Assembly: GCF_947495315.1 (NCBI RefSeq)
Contig: NZ_CANLYD010000010.1
Coordinates: 165,766-229,765, forward strand
DNA from: an uncultured Aquimarina sp.
GTDB taxonomy: Bacteria; Bacteroidota; Bacteroidia; Flavobacteriales; Flavobacteriaceae
Direction of reading: 5' to 3'
DNA length: 64,000 bases
Numbering within the stretch: the stretch's first letter is position 1; each line of letters begins with the position of its first letter. The translations under genes were made by a program, and so were the position numbers. This document shows positions 9,158 to 17,355 of the stretch, in pieces. Under the pieces are notes generated by a model. That model was given only the letters and a program-made list of their open reading frames with translations, made no database searches and was not told the DNA's origin.

Positions 9158-9666
9158 TGAATAAATCAGCCAATGTAACTAGCGGAGAAATATACGCTAT
9201 CCCCTTATTCTTGTCAACTGAAAAAGACACTAAGAGTTTTTCCAGAAATAAATTTGAAGACAAAGGTAAAGAGTTTGTTTTTTGCAGGGTGATTGAAGAT
9301 TTTAAAGGTGGTGGGATATTGATAGAAGTCTTCGACCATGTGGGAACACTCGATGAAACTTTGTCTGATATTTTGAAATCTAATCGATTATTTTCTCCAA
9401 TATCGACTTCTGGTTTAGGAATTGCTAAAAAACGATGGAAAAAAATTCACATACAAGAAAATTACGATAAGGAAAAAAATTCCAAATATTCAGAAATAAC
9501 ATTAGTAGCTGGAACATATGATGATTTGAGTTTATGGAAAGGAGGAACAACCGTAGGAAGTATTTCGGAAATTGAAGCAGGAAAGTACGAAAAATGGATA
9601 GTTTGGAGAGCTTCTCATCTAGAAAAACGTATAATAAAAGAACTATTTGGAGAAGTAGCTAATTAA
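9157..9666 (+). CDS. putative immunity protein, Imm26-like
   Basis: The 169-aa protein starts with a motif resembling the Imm26 family (GEIYAIPLFLSTEK, then FVFCRVIEDFKGGGILIEVFDHVG), a beta-rich fold common next to polymorphic toxins in Bacteroidota. The ATG overlaps the stop of the orphan GIY-YIG-like tip by one base. It probably neutralises that tip. The Imm26 assignment is by eye and could be wrong in detail; the immunity role is well supported by position. Confidence 0.6.
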   Translation: MNKSANVTSGEIYAIPLFLSTEKDTKSFSRNKFEDKGKEFVFCRVIEDFKGGGILIEVFDHVGTLDETLSDILKSNRLFSPISTSGLGIAKKRWKKIHIQENYDKEKNSKYSEITLVAGTYDDLSLWKGGTTVGSISEIEAGKYEKWIVWRASHLEKRIIKELFGEVAN

Positions 9667-9722
9667 ACAACATACTTAATTTCCAATTTTCAAGTCTTTA
9701 GAATAAAGGCCTATTTCGATTT

Positions 9723-10421
9723 ATGGCAAAACGAACAACACCTTGGAAAGAAGGTAAAGTAATAAGTATAGAAACACGTAAAGGTATATTTGTGTTAGCA
9801 CAAATGCTAAAAAGCCCATATCTACGATTTTATAAAGCTTTTAGAGAAGATGAAAACTGGGGCAAAATAGACGTTAGTATTTTTGAAACGCTTTTTACAA
9901 AATCTATTACCACAAAAAGTTTTTTAAAACATAGTAATGTCTCTGTAATAAAAGATGCTATTCCTGATTTAGAAAGAGAAGATTCTAAGATTTGGATTAA
10001 GAATAAATCTGGGCATAGAAAAGTAAAAGTATGGGAAGGTAAAGAAAATGAAAAAGAGTTTTACACTCTTGGAGAAGAAGTCGGAGGAAGCTTAGTAGAA
10101 ATGGATTTAGAATGGTCTCCTACACCTTCTCAACCCGTAAGAGCCCATATAAGTGGAGTTGTTGACTCTGTATTGGTAGAAAATATTCCTCTTAATAATA
10201 ATGATGTCATTAACGAACATGAATTAATAGGTTTAGGTGTGTATCCATTAATGAACGAGCGTCTATATTTATGTTACAAATACGATAAAAATGTAGACCC
10301 ACTGAAGGATATAATTTTTAATAGAGAAATTCCAGAGGATTACAAGATTGCTATTGAAATTATGTCAGGCGGAGGTGGTAAAGAAAATAAGGAGAAGATA
10401 CTAGATACTTATTTTAGATAA
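9723..10421 (+). CDS. putative immunity protein, Imm26-related
   Basis: The 232-aa product opens with WKEGKVISIETRKGIFVLAQML, again reminiscent of Imm26-type proteins, but is longer and clearly diverged from its 169-aa neighbour. No toxin frame directly precedes it: the 56 bp upstream are noncoding. It may therefore be an orphan immunity gene kept for protection against siblings that carry the matching tip, or a second immunity gene for the same toxin. A rho-independent hairpin follows at 10501-10533. Confidence 0.5.
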   Translation: MAKRTTPWKEGKVISIETRKGIFVLAQMLKSPYLRFYKAFREDENWGKIDVSIFETLFTKSITTKSFLKHSNVSVIKDAIPDLEREDSKIWIKNKSGHRKVKVWEGKENEKEFYTLGEEVGGSLVEMDLEWSPTPSQPVRAHISGVVDSVLVENIPLNNNDVINEHELIGLGVYPLMNERLYLCYKYDKNVDPLKDIIFNREIPEDYKIAIEIMSGGGGKENKEKILDTYFR

Positions 10422-10500
10422 AAACTTTAATTAGATCAAACATCAGATCGAATGAATCTTCGTTTTGCAAAGTCTTCTGGCTTGGAAATGGTAAAACTTA

Positions 10501-10533
10501 AAAAGTCACAGCTTGTTAGTTGTGGCTTTTTTA
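10501..10533 (+). terminator. rho-independent terminator after immunity genes
   Basis: The arms AAAAGTCACA (10501-10510) and TGTGGCTTTT (10521-10530) pair with one G-T wobble around a 10-nt loop and lead into TTTTTTA. It closes the second tip/immunity block. Confidence 0.65.
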
Positions 10534-10560
10534 TATTGCCTTTTTAGGTAAAATAGATTA

Positions 10561-10824
10561 ATAGAAACTACCCGTATTATCACTAAAGAAACCTGCAGCC
10601 AAGGTAACAGAAGGCGCTATAATATTGTAGTAAAGGATGTTGATACTGGAGAAGTAATTGGTGTTGAAGTCAAAAATTCGCAAACGGCATCATATGGCAA
10701 AGCTCAAAAAACTTTCGATGCAAAAGTAAATAGTGGAGATCATAAAATTGTTCCCACTGGTAAAAAGGCCAGTGATGCAAGAATTAAAAAGATCGATAAA
10801 GTAACAGTAATAAGGTGTAATTAA
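10561..10824 (+). pseudogene. start-less RHS toxin tip, restriction-endonuclease-like
   Basis: An open frame (frame of 10561) with no usable ATG ends at the TAA at 10822-10824. It reads ...RRYNIVVKDVDTGEVIGVE, then VKNSQTASYGKAQKTFD, and ends KVTVIRCN. The D-(x)n-GVEVKNS-(x)n-Q pattern matches the PD-(D/E)XK core of Tox-REase domains, and the RCN end resembles the KCN/KCK ends of the other tips. At 10589 the remnant KPAAKVTEG of an RHS shell can be read in a different frame, so the join has been scrambled. I infer a displaced, 5'-truncated toxin that is no longer expressed on its own. Confidence 0.6.
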
Positions 10825-10826
10825 AT

Positions 10827-11447
10827 ATGAACGAACTTTTAGAAGCCGTAAAAGATAAAGTAGGCTCTTTTCTGATAGATAAAGGATACACAAAAAGAGG
10901 TAAAAATGATTTTATCAAAAAAGAAAAACTTCATAAAAGGGAAGAAGTAATTTCTTTTTCTTCCAGAAAAGGAAGAGCTCCTCACACAGACCAAACATAT
11001 ATTGGTGTTACATCGGGTATCTATTATAAAGAAGTGAATTCTTTGGACAAAAAAATCATTCAAGATTTTTTAAACTCTTATCCAATAATTTCTGGATCTA
11101 TTAGCCACTACAAACAAGAAGAAAGTGGTTATCTTTCAATTCCTATTTATAGTGCTTCCCAAATCGATTCTGTTGCAAATGAAATTATAGAAAATATTGA
11201 AAAGGGTGCCTTTAATCTTTTTTCCAAATATCCAGATATAGAAAGTTTAGTTAAAGGAATTGAGAATAAAGATGAATGGTTAAATGATTATCACAAACAT
11301 CTAGATTTTAGAGAATCAATAAGAATAGCCACCATGTATTTATTAGCAGAAAATAAAGATGCTGCAATAAAATGGTTTAAAGAAAATGCTTCAGATTCCG
11401 AAAAAACTAAGCCCGAAATTCTAGAAAAAATGGAGGCTAATTGGTAG
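10827..11447 (+). CDS. putative immunity protein, DUF4304-like
   Basis: The 206-aa protein starts 2 bp after the stop of the truncated endonuclease-like tip, so it is the likely immunity partner of that toxin. The N-terminal part (FLIDKGYTKRGKNDFIKKEK, then EEVISFSSRKGR and IGVTSGIYY) recalls the DUF4304 fold often found beside toxins. The rest is helical. Its frame is intact although its toxin is broken, consistent with retained protection against related strains. The family call is tentative. Confidence 0.5.
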   Translation: MNELLEAVKDKVGSFLIDKGYTKRGKNDFIKKEKLHKREEVISFSSRKGRAPHTDQTYIGVTSGIYYKEVNSLDKKIIQDFLNSYPIISGSISHYKQEESGYLSIPIYSASQIDSVANEIIENIEKGAFNLFSKYPDIESLVKGIENKDEWLNDYHKHLDFRESIRIATMYLLAENKDAAIKWFKENASDSEKTKPEILEKMEANW

Positions 11448-11559
11448 AACTCTATTAGAATACTAAATAAGCTTTCTAAACCATTTCCTTTAATCTAAGA
11501 AACGCTATCCAAGTAGATGAAACAGAAAAGTATTATTTTTAGAGTTAAATTTAATAACG

Positions 11560-12237
11560 ATGCTTTCCTCTAACAGTAAACCTTATCTCCAAGCATACAA
11601 CACAAAACAAGGTAAAAGTATTCCATTATTAATAATGCAAAAATTAATACAATGGATTACAGCTACTTATCAAACAACTCCGCTTAACATCGTATATGAA
11701 ACACCTATTGAATACAGAGGAAGGTCACCAAGGTTAACTGTAATCTTTGAGCATCCAGAAGATCAAAAAGTTTTGCTTAACAAAAATGGTTTCACAGAAA
11801 ATCAAAGCCAAAAAAAATCCATACTAAAAAAGTTCATTTCACTAGTTAATGAACTAAATCTTCAAAATAAATATGACACAAAATCTCTATTTGTAGTGTA
11901 TGATAATTTTTCAGATTCTTTTAAGAGCATTTATTTAAGTAAAACAATCCATAAAGAAAAAGGAGAACATATCATTAGAGATAAATTTCCAGAAACGAAT
12001 TTATTTCAATTTATAACCTATAATTATTGCCTTATTTTATTTTTAGAAACCGAGAACGATGTACAGAAATTAAAGAAAAATGGAGTGGCCAATGAAATTA
12101 AAAAAACAGTTTATAATTTAATCAGGAAACATGATTCTTTTAATTATATCTCCTATGAAGACTTTCCTATATATTTTGATAGTAAACAAAATTTAGATGA
12201 AAAGTATGGAGGAAGTATGAGGGCATATTTTGATTAA
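11560..12237 (+). CDS. conserved-looking hypothetical protein in the T6SS immunity region
   Basis: The 225-aa protein has no signal peptide, membrane segment or motif that I recognise. It is mixed alpha/beta, lysine-rich and very AT-rich in sequence, like the neighbouring immunity genes, and sits 112 bp after the previous one with no toxin in front. It may be another orphan immunity gene, but nothing in the residues proves that. The start ATG at 11560 was chosen because it is the first in frame after a noncoding stretch. Confidence 0.45.
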   Translation: MLSSNSKPYLQAYNTKQGKSIPLLIMQKLIQWITATYQTTPLNIVYETPIEYRGRSPRLTVIFEHPEDQKVLLNKNGFTENQSQKKSILKKFISLVNELNLQNKYDTKSLFVVYDNFSDSFKSIYLSKTIHKEKGEHIIRDKFPETNLFQFITYNYCLILFLETENDVQKLKKNGVANEIKKTVYNLIRKHDSFNYISYEDFPIYFDSKQNLDEKYGGSMRAYFD

Positions 12238-12297
12238 CAAAGTATCATTTCCAATTCTAATATCGATGTAGTATATTAGATTTCTAATTAACCAACA

Positions 12298-12696
12298 ATG
12301 AAACATCTTAAAAACTTTCACCTATCCATTCTATTTCTTTGTTTCTCATTTTGTGTGATTGCACAGGATGATACTTCGGGATATATAGAAACAGAAGCAG
12401 TTATTAAAGAAATTAATTTTAAAGTCAGATCACGTAGATCTTCTGCAACTGCTACTGTAAATTACAAAACACTAGAGGGTGATAGTCTTACCAGTACGGT
12501 AAAACTAATGCACATTCCTTTTATAGGAGCTCTGGACAAGGAAGGTGATAGAATCAAAATACTATATAACAAAGAAACTCCTCTCCTACTTACTACCAAA
12601 AGTACTTCTTTTTGGCAGTCATATGGTTTGTATCTCCTTATTGGATTTGGTATTATCATCTTGCTGTATAGATTCATAAACAGATCAAAAAAATAA
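12298..12696 (+). CDS. small secreted/membrane protein, DUF3592-like
   Basis: The 132-aa product has an N-terminal signal peptide (KNFHLSILFLCFSFCVIAQ), a beta-rich middle (about 30-100) with the VNYKTLEGDSLTST and GDRIKILYNKETP strands seen in DUF3592-type proteins, and one C-terminal membrane helix (YGLYLLIGFGIIILLYRFI) ending in RSKK. Function is unknown. It lies at the end of the effector island, but the fold is not toxin- or immunity-specific. Confidence 0.55.
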   Translation: MKHLKNFHLSILFLCFSFCVIAQDDTSGYIETEAVIKEINFKVRSRRSSATATVNYKTLEGDSLTSTVKLMHIPFIGALDKEGDRIKILYNKETPLLLTTKSTSFWQSYGLYLLIGFGIIILLYRFINRSKK

Positions 12697-12829
12697 AGCC
12701 ATAGCTCAAATTTGTTGAAATAATTCCTTATCAACTAAAGAAGTGGCCCATATTTTTTATACTAGAAATCAGCATTTCTTTATATAAATCATTTTTGTAA
12801 CTTTAAGAATAGAATTACCTACTAGATTT

Positions 12830-15034
12830 ATGGCATTTACAGCAGACGAATTTGAATTCCTTACAGAGAAAACTTTGCTATTTCTTATCATATTGGATGA
12901 TAAAGGAAACATCTGTAGAGTCAATAAACGATGTGAAATACTTTTCTCATTACCAACTGACAAGATCATTGGAAAATCGATATATACATTTTTACTTGAT
13001 GAAGATGAATCAGAATTTAAAGAGGCCATTTCTCAACTTTCTAAAAATAATGAACAACTTAGTAAAACCTTTGGATTCGCCACCTTAGTTTCTGACGCAA
13101 TTTTATATTTAAAATTTGATCTTGTCTATCACAACAACAAAATCTATGCTTCAGGAATAGATGTTACTGAAGAAAATGAGGAACACAATTTCCTAAAGAC
13201 CTTATCTAGATTAACCAAAACCGGAGCTTGGCATTTTGACCCAATCAATGACAAACTATACTTCTCTAAAGAGTGTTATCGTCTCCATGATCTGGAGTCA
13301 GGTACTCACATCACAATCGAACAGGCATTGCTTTATTATCCTGAAGAATCCAGAGAACGTATAAAAAATTACTGGGATAATCTCACTGACTCAGGAATAT
13401 CATATGATTATGTAGATCGCTTAATTACTAAAAAAGGAAGAGAAAAATGGGTTCGTGTGATAGGTGAACCAGTTCTTCACGATGGCAAAGTCATTTTCGT
13501 AAACGGAAGTTTTTCGGATATTACCGATCAACAAAGCTATATAGAACAACTAAAATATAACGAGGAAACTAAAAAATTAGCACTGAAAGGTATTCGATCT
13601 GGACTATTCGACCATTTAATAGAAACAAACATGGTTTTTTATAGTTTAGATTTTAGGAAAATGCTAGGATTACCCCTTAATAAAGACTTTGTACCTGAAG
13701 AAACTTTCAGGACAATGATACATCCTGATGATTTAGATAAAGCTATAAAAAGACATCACGAAAACCTTAAAAAAGTTGGGTATCATTATTTTAACTACTA
13801 CCGCCTTAAGCATCTTGATGGAGGATATCGTCATTATGAAGTGCACGGGTATAGAAAAAAGAACGAAAAAGGAGAAACAATCCGTATGATTGGTAATCTC
13901 ATTGATATACATCAGAAAAAATTAAACGAACGAACCATTGCTGAAAATCAAAGCCGATTATTAGCAATGGTGAATAATGGTTTCGCATATACTGTATTGC
14001 TAAATACAGCCGGAGAAATCCTAATGGCAGATGAGAACTCAATAAATATAATAAAAAGAGATTTTAGTGTAGATCCTACTGTTACTCTATCTCGCTTTAT
14101 AGACGTAATGCCTGTCAATTTCAGAAACACCTTTGCCCATGAATTTAATGAAGCTTTAAAAGGCCAAACAGTTAAAAAAGAAATTGAGAGAATTACACAT
14201 AAAGGTTCTATACAATGGTTAGAATCAAAATATACCCCTATTAAAGATCAAGAAAATAATATTAATTCTGTTTTAGTTAGTTTTCATGATATTACTGAAC
14301 AAAAATCAGCAGAACTTGCCATAAAAGAGGCACATATAAAAGAGCAAGAATTAAGCAGTTTAAAATCTAATATACTATCCAATTTTAGTCACGAGATAAG
14401 AACTCCTTTAAATGGAATTATTACGATTAGTAATCTATTATTACTTGGAGAAGAGAATCCCAGTGACCGTAAAAAATTAGCAACTTATCTAGACGAAAGC
14501 AAAGAAAGACTTCTTACCACTATTAATAACCTGTCACACTATAGTGAAATAGAAACTATCCAAAAAAATCTCAATTACTTAGAAGCAGATATTAATTACA
14601 CGGTAGAGACTTCATATCGAGAATATCGTCATTTTGCAAATTCCAAAAATTTAGAATACATTTTAGAACTGGATGAAAGGTGTCCTTCTGCTATTATTGA
14701 TGTAGACATTTTTCATACAGCAATAAACAATATTATTCATAATGCTATTAAGTATACCAACAAAGGTAAAGTGGTTGTTAACGTAAAAGCAAAGAAAAAT
14801 AGCATTCGCATTTCTATAAAGGATTCAGGAATCGGAATTGGAAAAGATAATCTAAAGAAAATATTTGATCCTTTTATACAAGAAAGTATTGGACTGAGTC
14901 GCAAATATGAAGGTACCGGAATCGGTTTAAGCCTATCTAAAAGATATATTGAAATCCTTGGAGGAAAAATTAAAGTTATTAGTAAATTGGAAAAAGGAAC
15001 AAAGTTTATCATTACAATTCCAAAAAACATATGA
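12830..15034 (+). CDS. multi-PAS sensor histidine kinase
   Basis: The 734-aa kinase has no membrane segment and is therefore predicted to be cytoplasmic. It contains four PAS-like segments (about 5-110, 120-235, 245-365 and 375-495), and the second, third and fourth end in typical PAC sequences (FSDITDQQ, GNLIDIHQKK, SFHDITEQK). HisKA follows with phospho-acceptor His521 in SNFSHEIRTPLNG. The ATPase domain shows the N box (HNAIKYT), G1 (DSGIGIG), F (IFDPFIQ) and G2 (GTGIGLSLS) motifs. The downstream response regulator overlaps by 4 bp (ATGA), so the two form one phosphorelay unit. Its place between the T6SS effector island and the sheath operon makes a role in T6SS control possible but unproven. 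Confidence 0.9.
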   Translation: MAFTADEFEFLTEKTLLFLIILDDKGNICRVNKRCEILFSLPTDKIIGKSIYTFLLDEDESEFKEAISQLSKNNEQLSKTFGFATLVSDAILYLKFDLVYHNNKIYASGIDVTEENEEHNFLKTLSRLTKTGAWHFDPINDKLYFSKECYRLHDLESGTHITIEQALLYYPEESRERIKNYWDNLTDSGISYDYVDRLITKKGREKWVRVIGEPVLHDGKVIFVNGSFSDITDQQSYIEQLKYNEETKKLALKGIRSGLFDHLIETNMVFYSLDFRKMLGLPLNKDFVPEETFRTMIHPDDLDKAIKRHHENLKKVGYHYFNYYRLKHLDGGYRHYEVHGYRKKNEKGETIRMIGNLIDIHQKKLNERTIAENQSRLLAMVNNGFAYTVLLNTAGEILMADENSINIIKRDFSVDPTVTLSRFIDVMPVNFRNTFAHEFNEALKGQTVKKEIERITHKGSIQWLESKYTPIKDQENNINSVLVSFHDITEQKSAELAIKEAHIKEQELSSLKSNILSNFSHEIRTPLNGIITISNLLLLGEENPSDRKKLATYLDESKERLLTTINNLSHYSEIETIQKNLNYLEADINYTVETSYREYRHFANSKNLEYILELDERCPSAIIDVDIFHTAINNIIHNAIKYTNKGKVVVNVKAKKNSIRISIKDSGIGIGKDNLKKIFDPFIQESIGLSRKYEGTGIGLSLSKRYIEILGGKIKVISKLEKGTKFIITIPKNI

Positions 15035-15405
15035 ATATACTTTACGTAGAAGATAATAAGATAAACGCCATGGTCATGAATAAGATGCTATCTAAAAAAG
15101 TGTCTAATTTTATGATTGCAGAAAATGGTCCAACCGCTTTAAAAATAGTTAAAGAATCATCTCTTGATTTAATTTTGGTAGATATTAATCTTGGATTAAA
15201 CCAAATGGATGGGTGTGAATTATTAAAACGTCTTAAGAAACTAGACATGTTAAAAAACATACCTATATATGCTGTAACGGCATACGCAATGCCAGGTGAT
15301 GCTCAGAAATTTATTAAAATCGGATTTGATAAATACTTTTCGAAGCCAGTCAATTTCGAGAAACTATTATCTGCTATTTCTAATGTAGCATCACGAATGA
15401 ATTAA
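15031..15405 (+). CDS. single-domain response regulator (CheY-like)
   Basis: The 124-aa receiver domain carries the acidic pocket (Glu7, Asp8), phospho-acceptor Asp51 in ILVDINLG, the conserved Thr of AVTAYA and the Lys of YFSKPVN. There is no output domain, so it must act by protein contact or as a phosphotransfer intermediate. Its start lies within the stop region of the kinase gene, so translation is probably coupled. Confidence 0.9.
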   Translation: MNILYVEDNKINAMVMNKMLSKKVSNFMIAENGPTALKIVKESSLDLILVDINLGLNQMDGCELLKRLKKLDMLKNIPIYAVTAYAMPGDAQKFIKIGFDKYFSKPVNFEKLLSAISNVASRMN

Positions 15406-15407
15406 AA

Positions 15408-15439
15408 AAAGCGAGCGTTAATAAATAAACACTCGCTTT
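15408..15439 (-). terminator. terminator downstream of tssC
   Basis: The arms AAAGCGAG (15408-15415) and CTCGCTTT (15432-15439) form a stem, extended inward with one mismatch. Read on the minus strand it is followed by seven T residues, so it fits the end of the clpV-tssB-tssC operon. It may also end the kinase operon from the other side. Confidence 0.7.
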
Positions 15440-15468
15440 ACTATATAAATATTATTTACTTATACTAC

Positions 15469-16821
15469 TTACTGTTGTTCATAATCAGAATCCCAGTCGG
15501 TTCCATCATCTCCTTTTTGACCATCCATCTTAATCATAAAGTTTTTTGCCGGGAAATAAGGTTTCATGTGTATATCAAGATATACTCTATCCTTTTGATT
15601 TGGATCTTGCTCAAAACGTTTAATAGAAAAATCTTCAATTAATTGATCCGGACCAGTAATTTCATCCAGAAACTTAACAATTTGTCCCATCAGTTCTTTA
15701 CGAGTTCTAGCATTAAAGTTCTCAAATGCTCTTCTATTCAGGAAGTCCATAAGTACTTTGGTAACATAATCAAATACCCTAACTACAGAATACGTTTGTA
15801 ATCCCAGGTTATCTCCATTAAATAGTGTCTTCGCAGAAAAAGCCATAACTTTTCCATACTCATTAACCATTGGTACTAATCCAAGTTTTTCCAGCTGAGC
15901 GATTTCACTTTTCTTTAGATCAAATCGAACTCCATCAACTTCGTTAATTCCACCATGTTTCTTACCAGCAGCAACCTGAGACATTAATGTTCTATACACC
16001 TGTCCAGCCAATGCACTTGATGGTGGTACAAAAAGATCATCTTCTTCTCCAACTTCATCATGTTTTCCTCTTCCTACTAACCAGTTACAAGCCATCATAA
16101 CATTGGATCTATATTTATCACCTCCTGTAAGATTAGCAGCTTCAAACATCTCCATAACATCATCCGGCTCATCAAGATGTTCAAAATCAGTAATCATCAT
16201 TACTTTATTTTCATGAGCTATTTTAGCCCATTTTTCTACTACTTTGTTAGAACCAAGGTATCCTGGTATTACTAAAATACCGTAATTATCTCTTAAATCC
16301 AGACGATCATACCCTTGTACCAGTTCTTCTTGAACAGCATCAATGAATCTAGTATTATCCAGATCCTTTAATTGCTCAAGTTCAGCATTCATAATATTAA
16401 TATTCTTAACTTTTTGAGACTCCGTATTCTTAAAGAATAATGCCACTGATCTATAAGACTGCTCCAATTCTCTGGTTTGCTCCAGTGCAGCTCCTAAGTT
16501 TTTTTCTAAAGATTTACCAGCGATTTCTGAACGCTTTTCAGATTCTTCAACCATTTCCGAAATGTCATCAGAAGATGATAAAACATCTCTCCAAATCTCT
16601 AGTGTCTTTTGAAGTTTAGCTCTTTCTAATTTTTTAGTTGATTCTGTAAGAAAAATCTTTTTACGTGCTTTACGATCAGGATTCATGTTCTGAACGTCAT
16701 CTATACACGCTTCTAAAAGATCAAAACCACCATATTTGGCTAATTTTTCTTCATTTATTTTTAACTCCTTTGCTGGATTCTCTATTTTAATACTCTCTTG
16801 AGCTTGTTTTCCTGCTGCCAT
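15469..16821 (-). CDS. tssC: T6SS contractile sheath large subunit TssC
   Basis: The 450-aa protein matches the Bacteroidota-type TssC (DUF5458-like) in length and pattern. It forms, with TssB, the cytoplasmic sheath whose contraction fires the spike. Seen features are the N-terminal helical region (about 30-130), the core with GYDRLDLRDNYGILVIPGYL and NVMMACNWLVGRGKHDEVG, and the C-terminal handshake region (VYLDIHMKPYFPAKNFMIKM). It is last in the operon, 20 bp after tssB. Confidence 0.92.
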   Translation of the reverse strand: MAAGKQAQESIKIENPAKELKINEEKLAKYGGFDLLEACIDDVQNMNPDRKARKKIFLTESTKKLERAKLQKTLEIWRDVLSSSDDISEMVEESEKRSEIAGKSLEKNLGAALEQTRELEQSYRSVALFFKNTESQKVKNINIMNAELEQLKDLDNTRFIDAVQEELVQGYDRLDLRDNYGILVIPGYLGSNKVVEKWAKIAHENKVMMITDFEHLDEPDDVMEMFEAANLTGGDKYRSNVMMACNWLVGRGKHDEVGEEDDLFVPPSSALAGQVYRTLMSQVAAGKKHGGINEVDGVRFDLKKSEIAQLEKLGLVPMVNEYGKVMAFSAKTLFNGDNLGLQTYSVVRVFDYVTKVLMDFLNRRAFENFNARTRKELMGQIVKFLDEITGPDQLIEDFSIKRFEQDPNQKDRVYLDIHMKPYFPAKNFMIKMDGQKGDDGTDWDSDYEQQ

Positions 16822-16841
16822 GTACTTTATGTCTTTATCTT

Positions 16842-17291
16842 TTAACCTTGTTGTAATTCTGCTAATAATGATTCAATGGATCTTATTAATGCCTGTTTAG
16901 CATCTGGGTCTGCCAAAGCAGTTTTTAAAATCTTATTTGATTTAAGTTGTTTTACCACTTTAAGATACTGATCTTTTTCTGTATCTAGATCATTTAAAAA
17001 CTTACTCTGATTAATAATTCCCTTTTTTCCAAAATTACCTAAATGGCTAAATTTCAATGTTTCTTTACTCTCTACTCCATCAGCATCTTCGAATTCCACT
17101 TCTACTTCAGGCTTATAATTTTCAAATACGTGATCAATAGATGTCAAACCGTTTACTATCTGTGGTTTAATAGGTTGATCCTGTGTTAATTTCTGAACAA
17201 GAAGTGTTTTATTTTGTCCGATTTCCAATATAGCTTCACTAGCATCGGTTTTAACCTCTGTTCCTCCTAATCCATATGTGTTATTGCTCAT
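16842..17291 (-). CDS. tssB: T6SS contractile sheath small subunit TssB
   Basis: The 149-aa protein has the length and layout of TssB/VipA from subtype iii systems: an N-terminal beta-strand region, VEVEFEDADGVESKETLKFSH in the middle, the phrase FGKKGIINQSKFLNDL and a helical C-terminus. It pairs with TssC to build the sheath and presents the helix recognised by ClpV after contraction. It is encoded between clpV and tssC. Confidence 0.92.
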   Translation of the reverse strand: MSNNTYGLGGTEVKTDASEAILEIGQNKTLLVQKLTQDQPIKPQIVNGLTSIDHVFENYKPEVEVEFEDADGVESKETLKFSHLGNFGKKGIINQSKFLNDLDTEKDQYLKVVKQLKSNKILKTALADPDAKQALIRSIESLLAELQQG

Positions 17292-17355
17292 ACTTTCTTA
17301 TCTTAATAATGATTGTGAATTATAAATATACTAATTTTATCGCAGGATACGGTCT

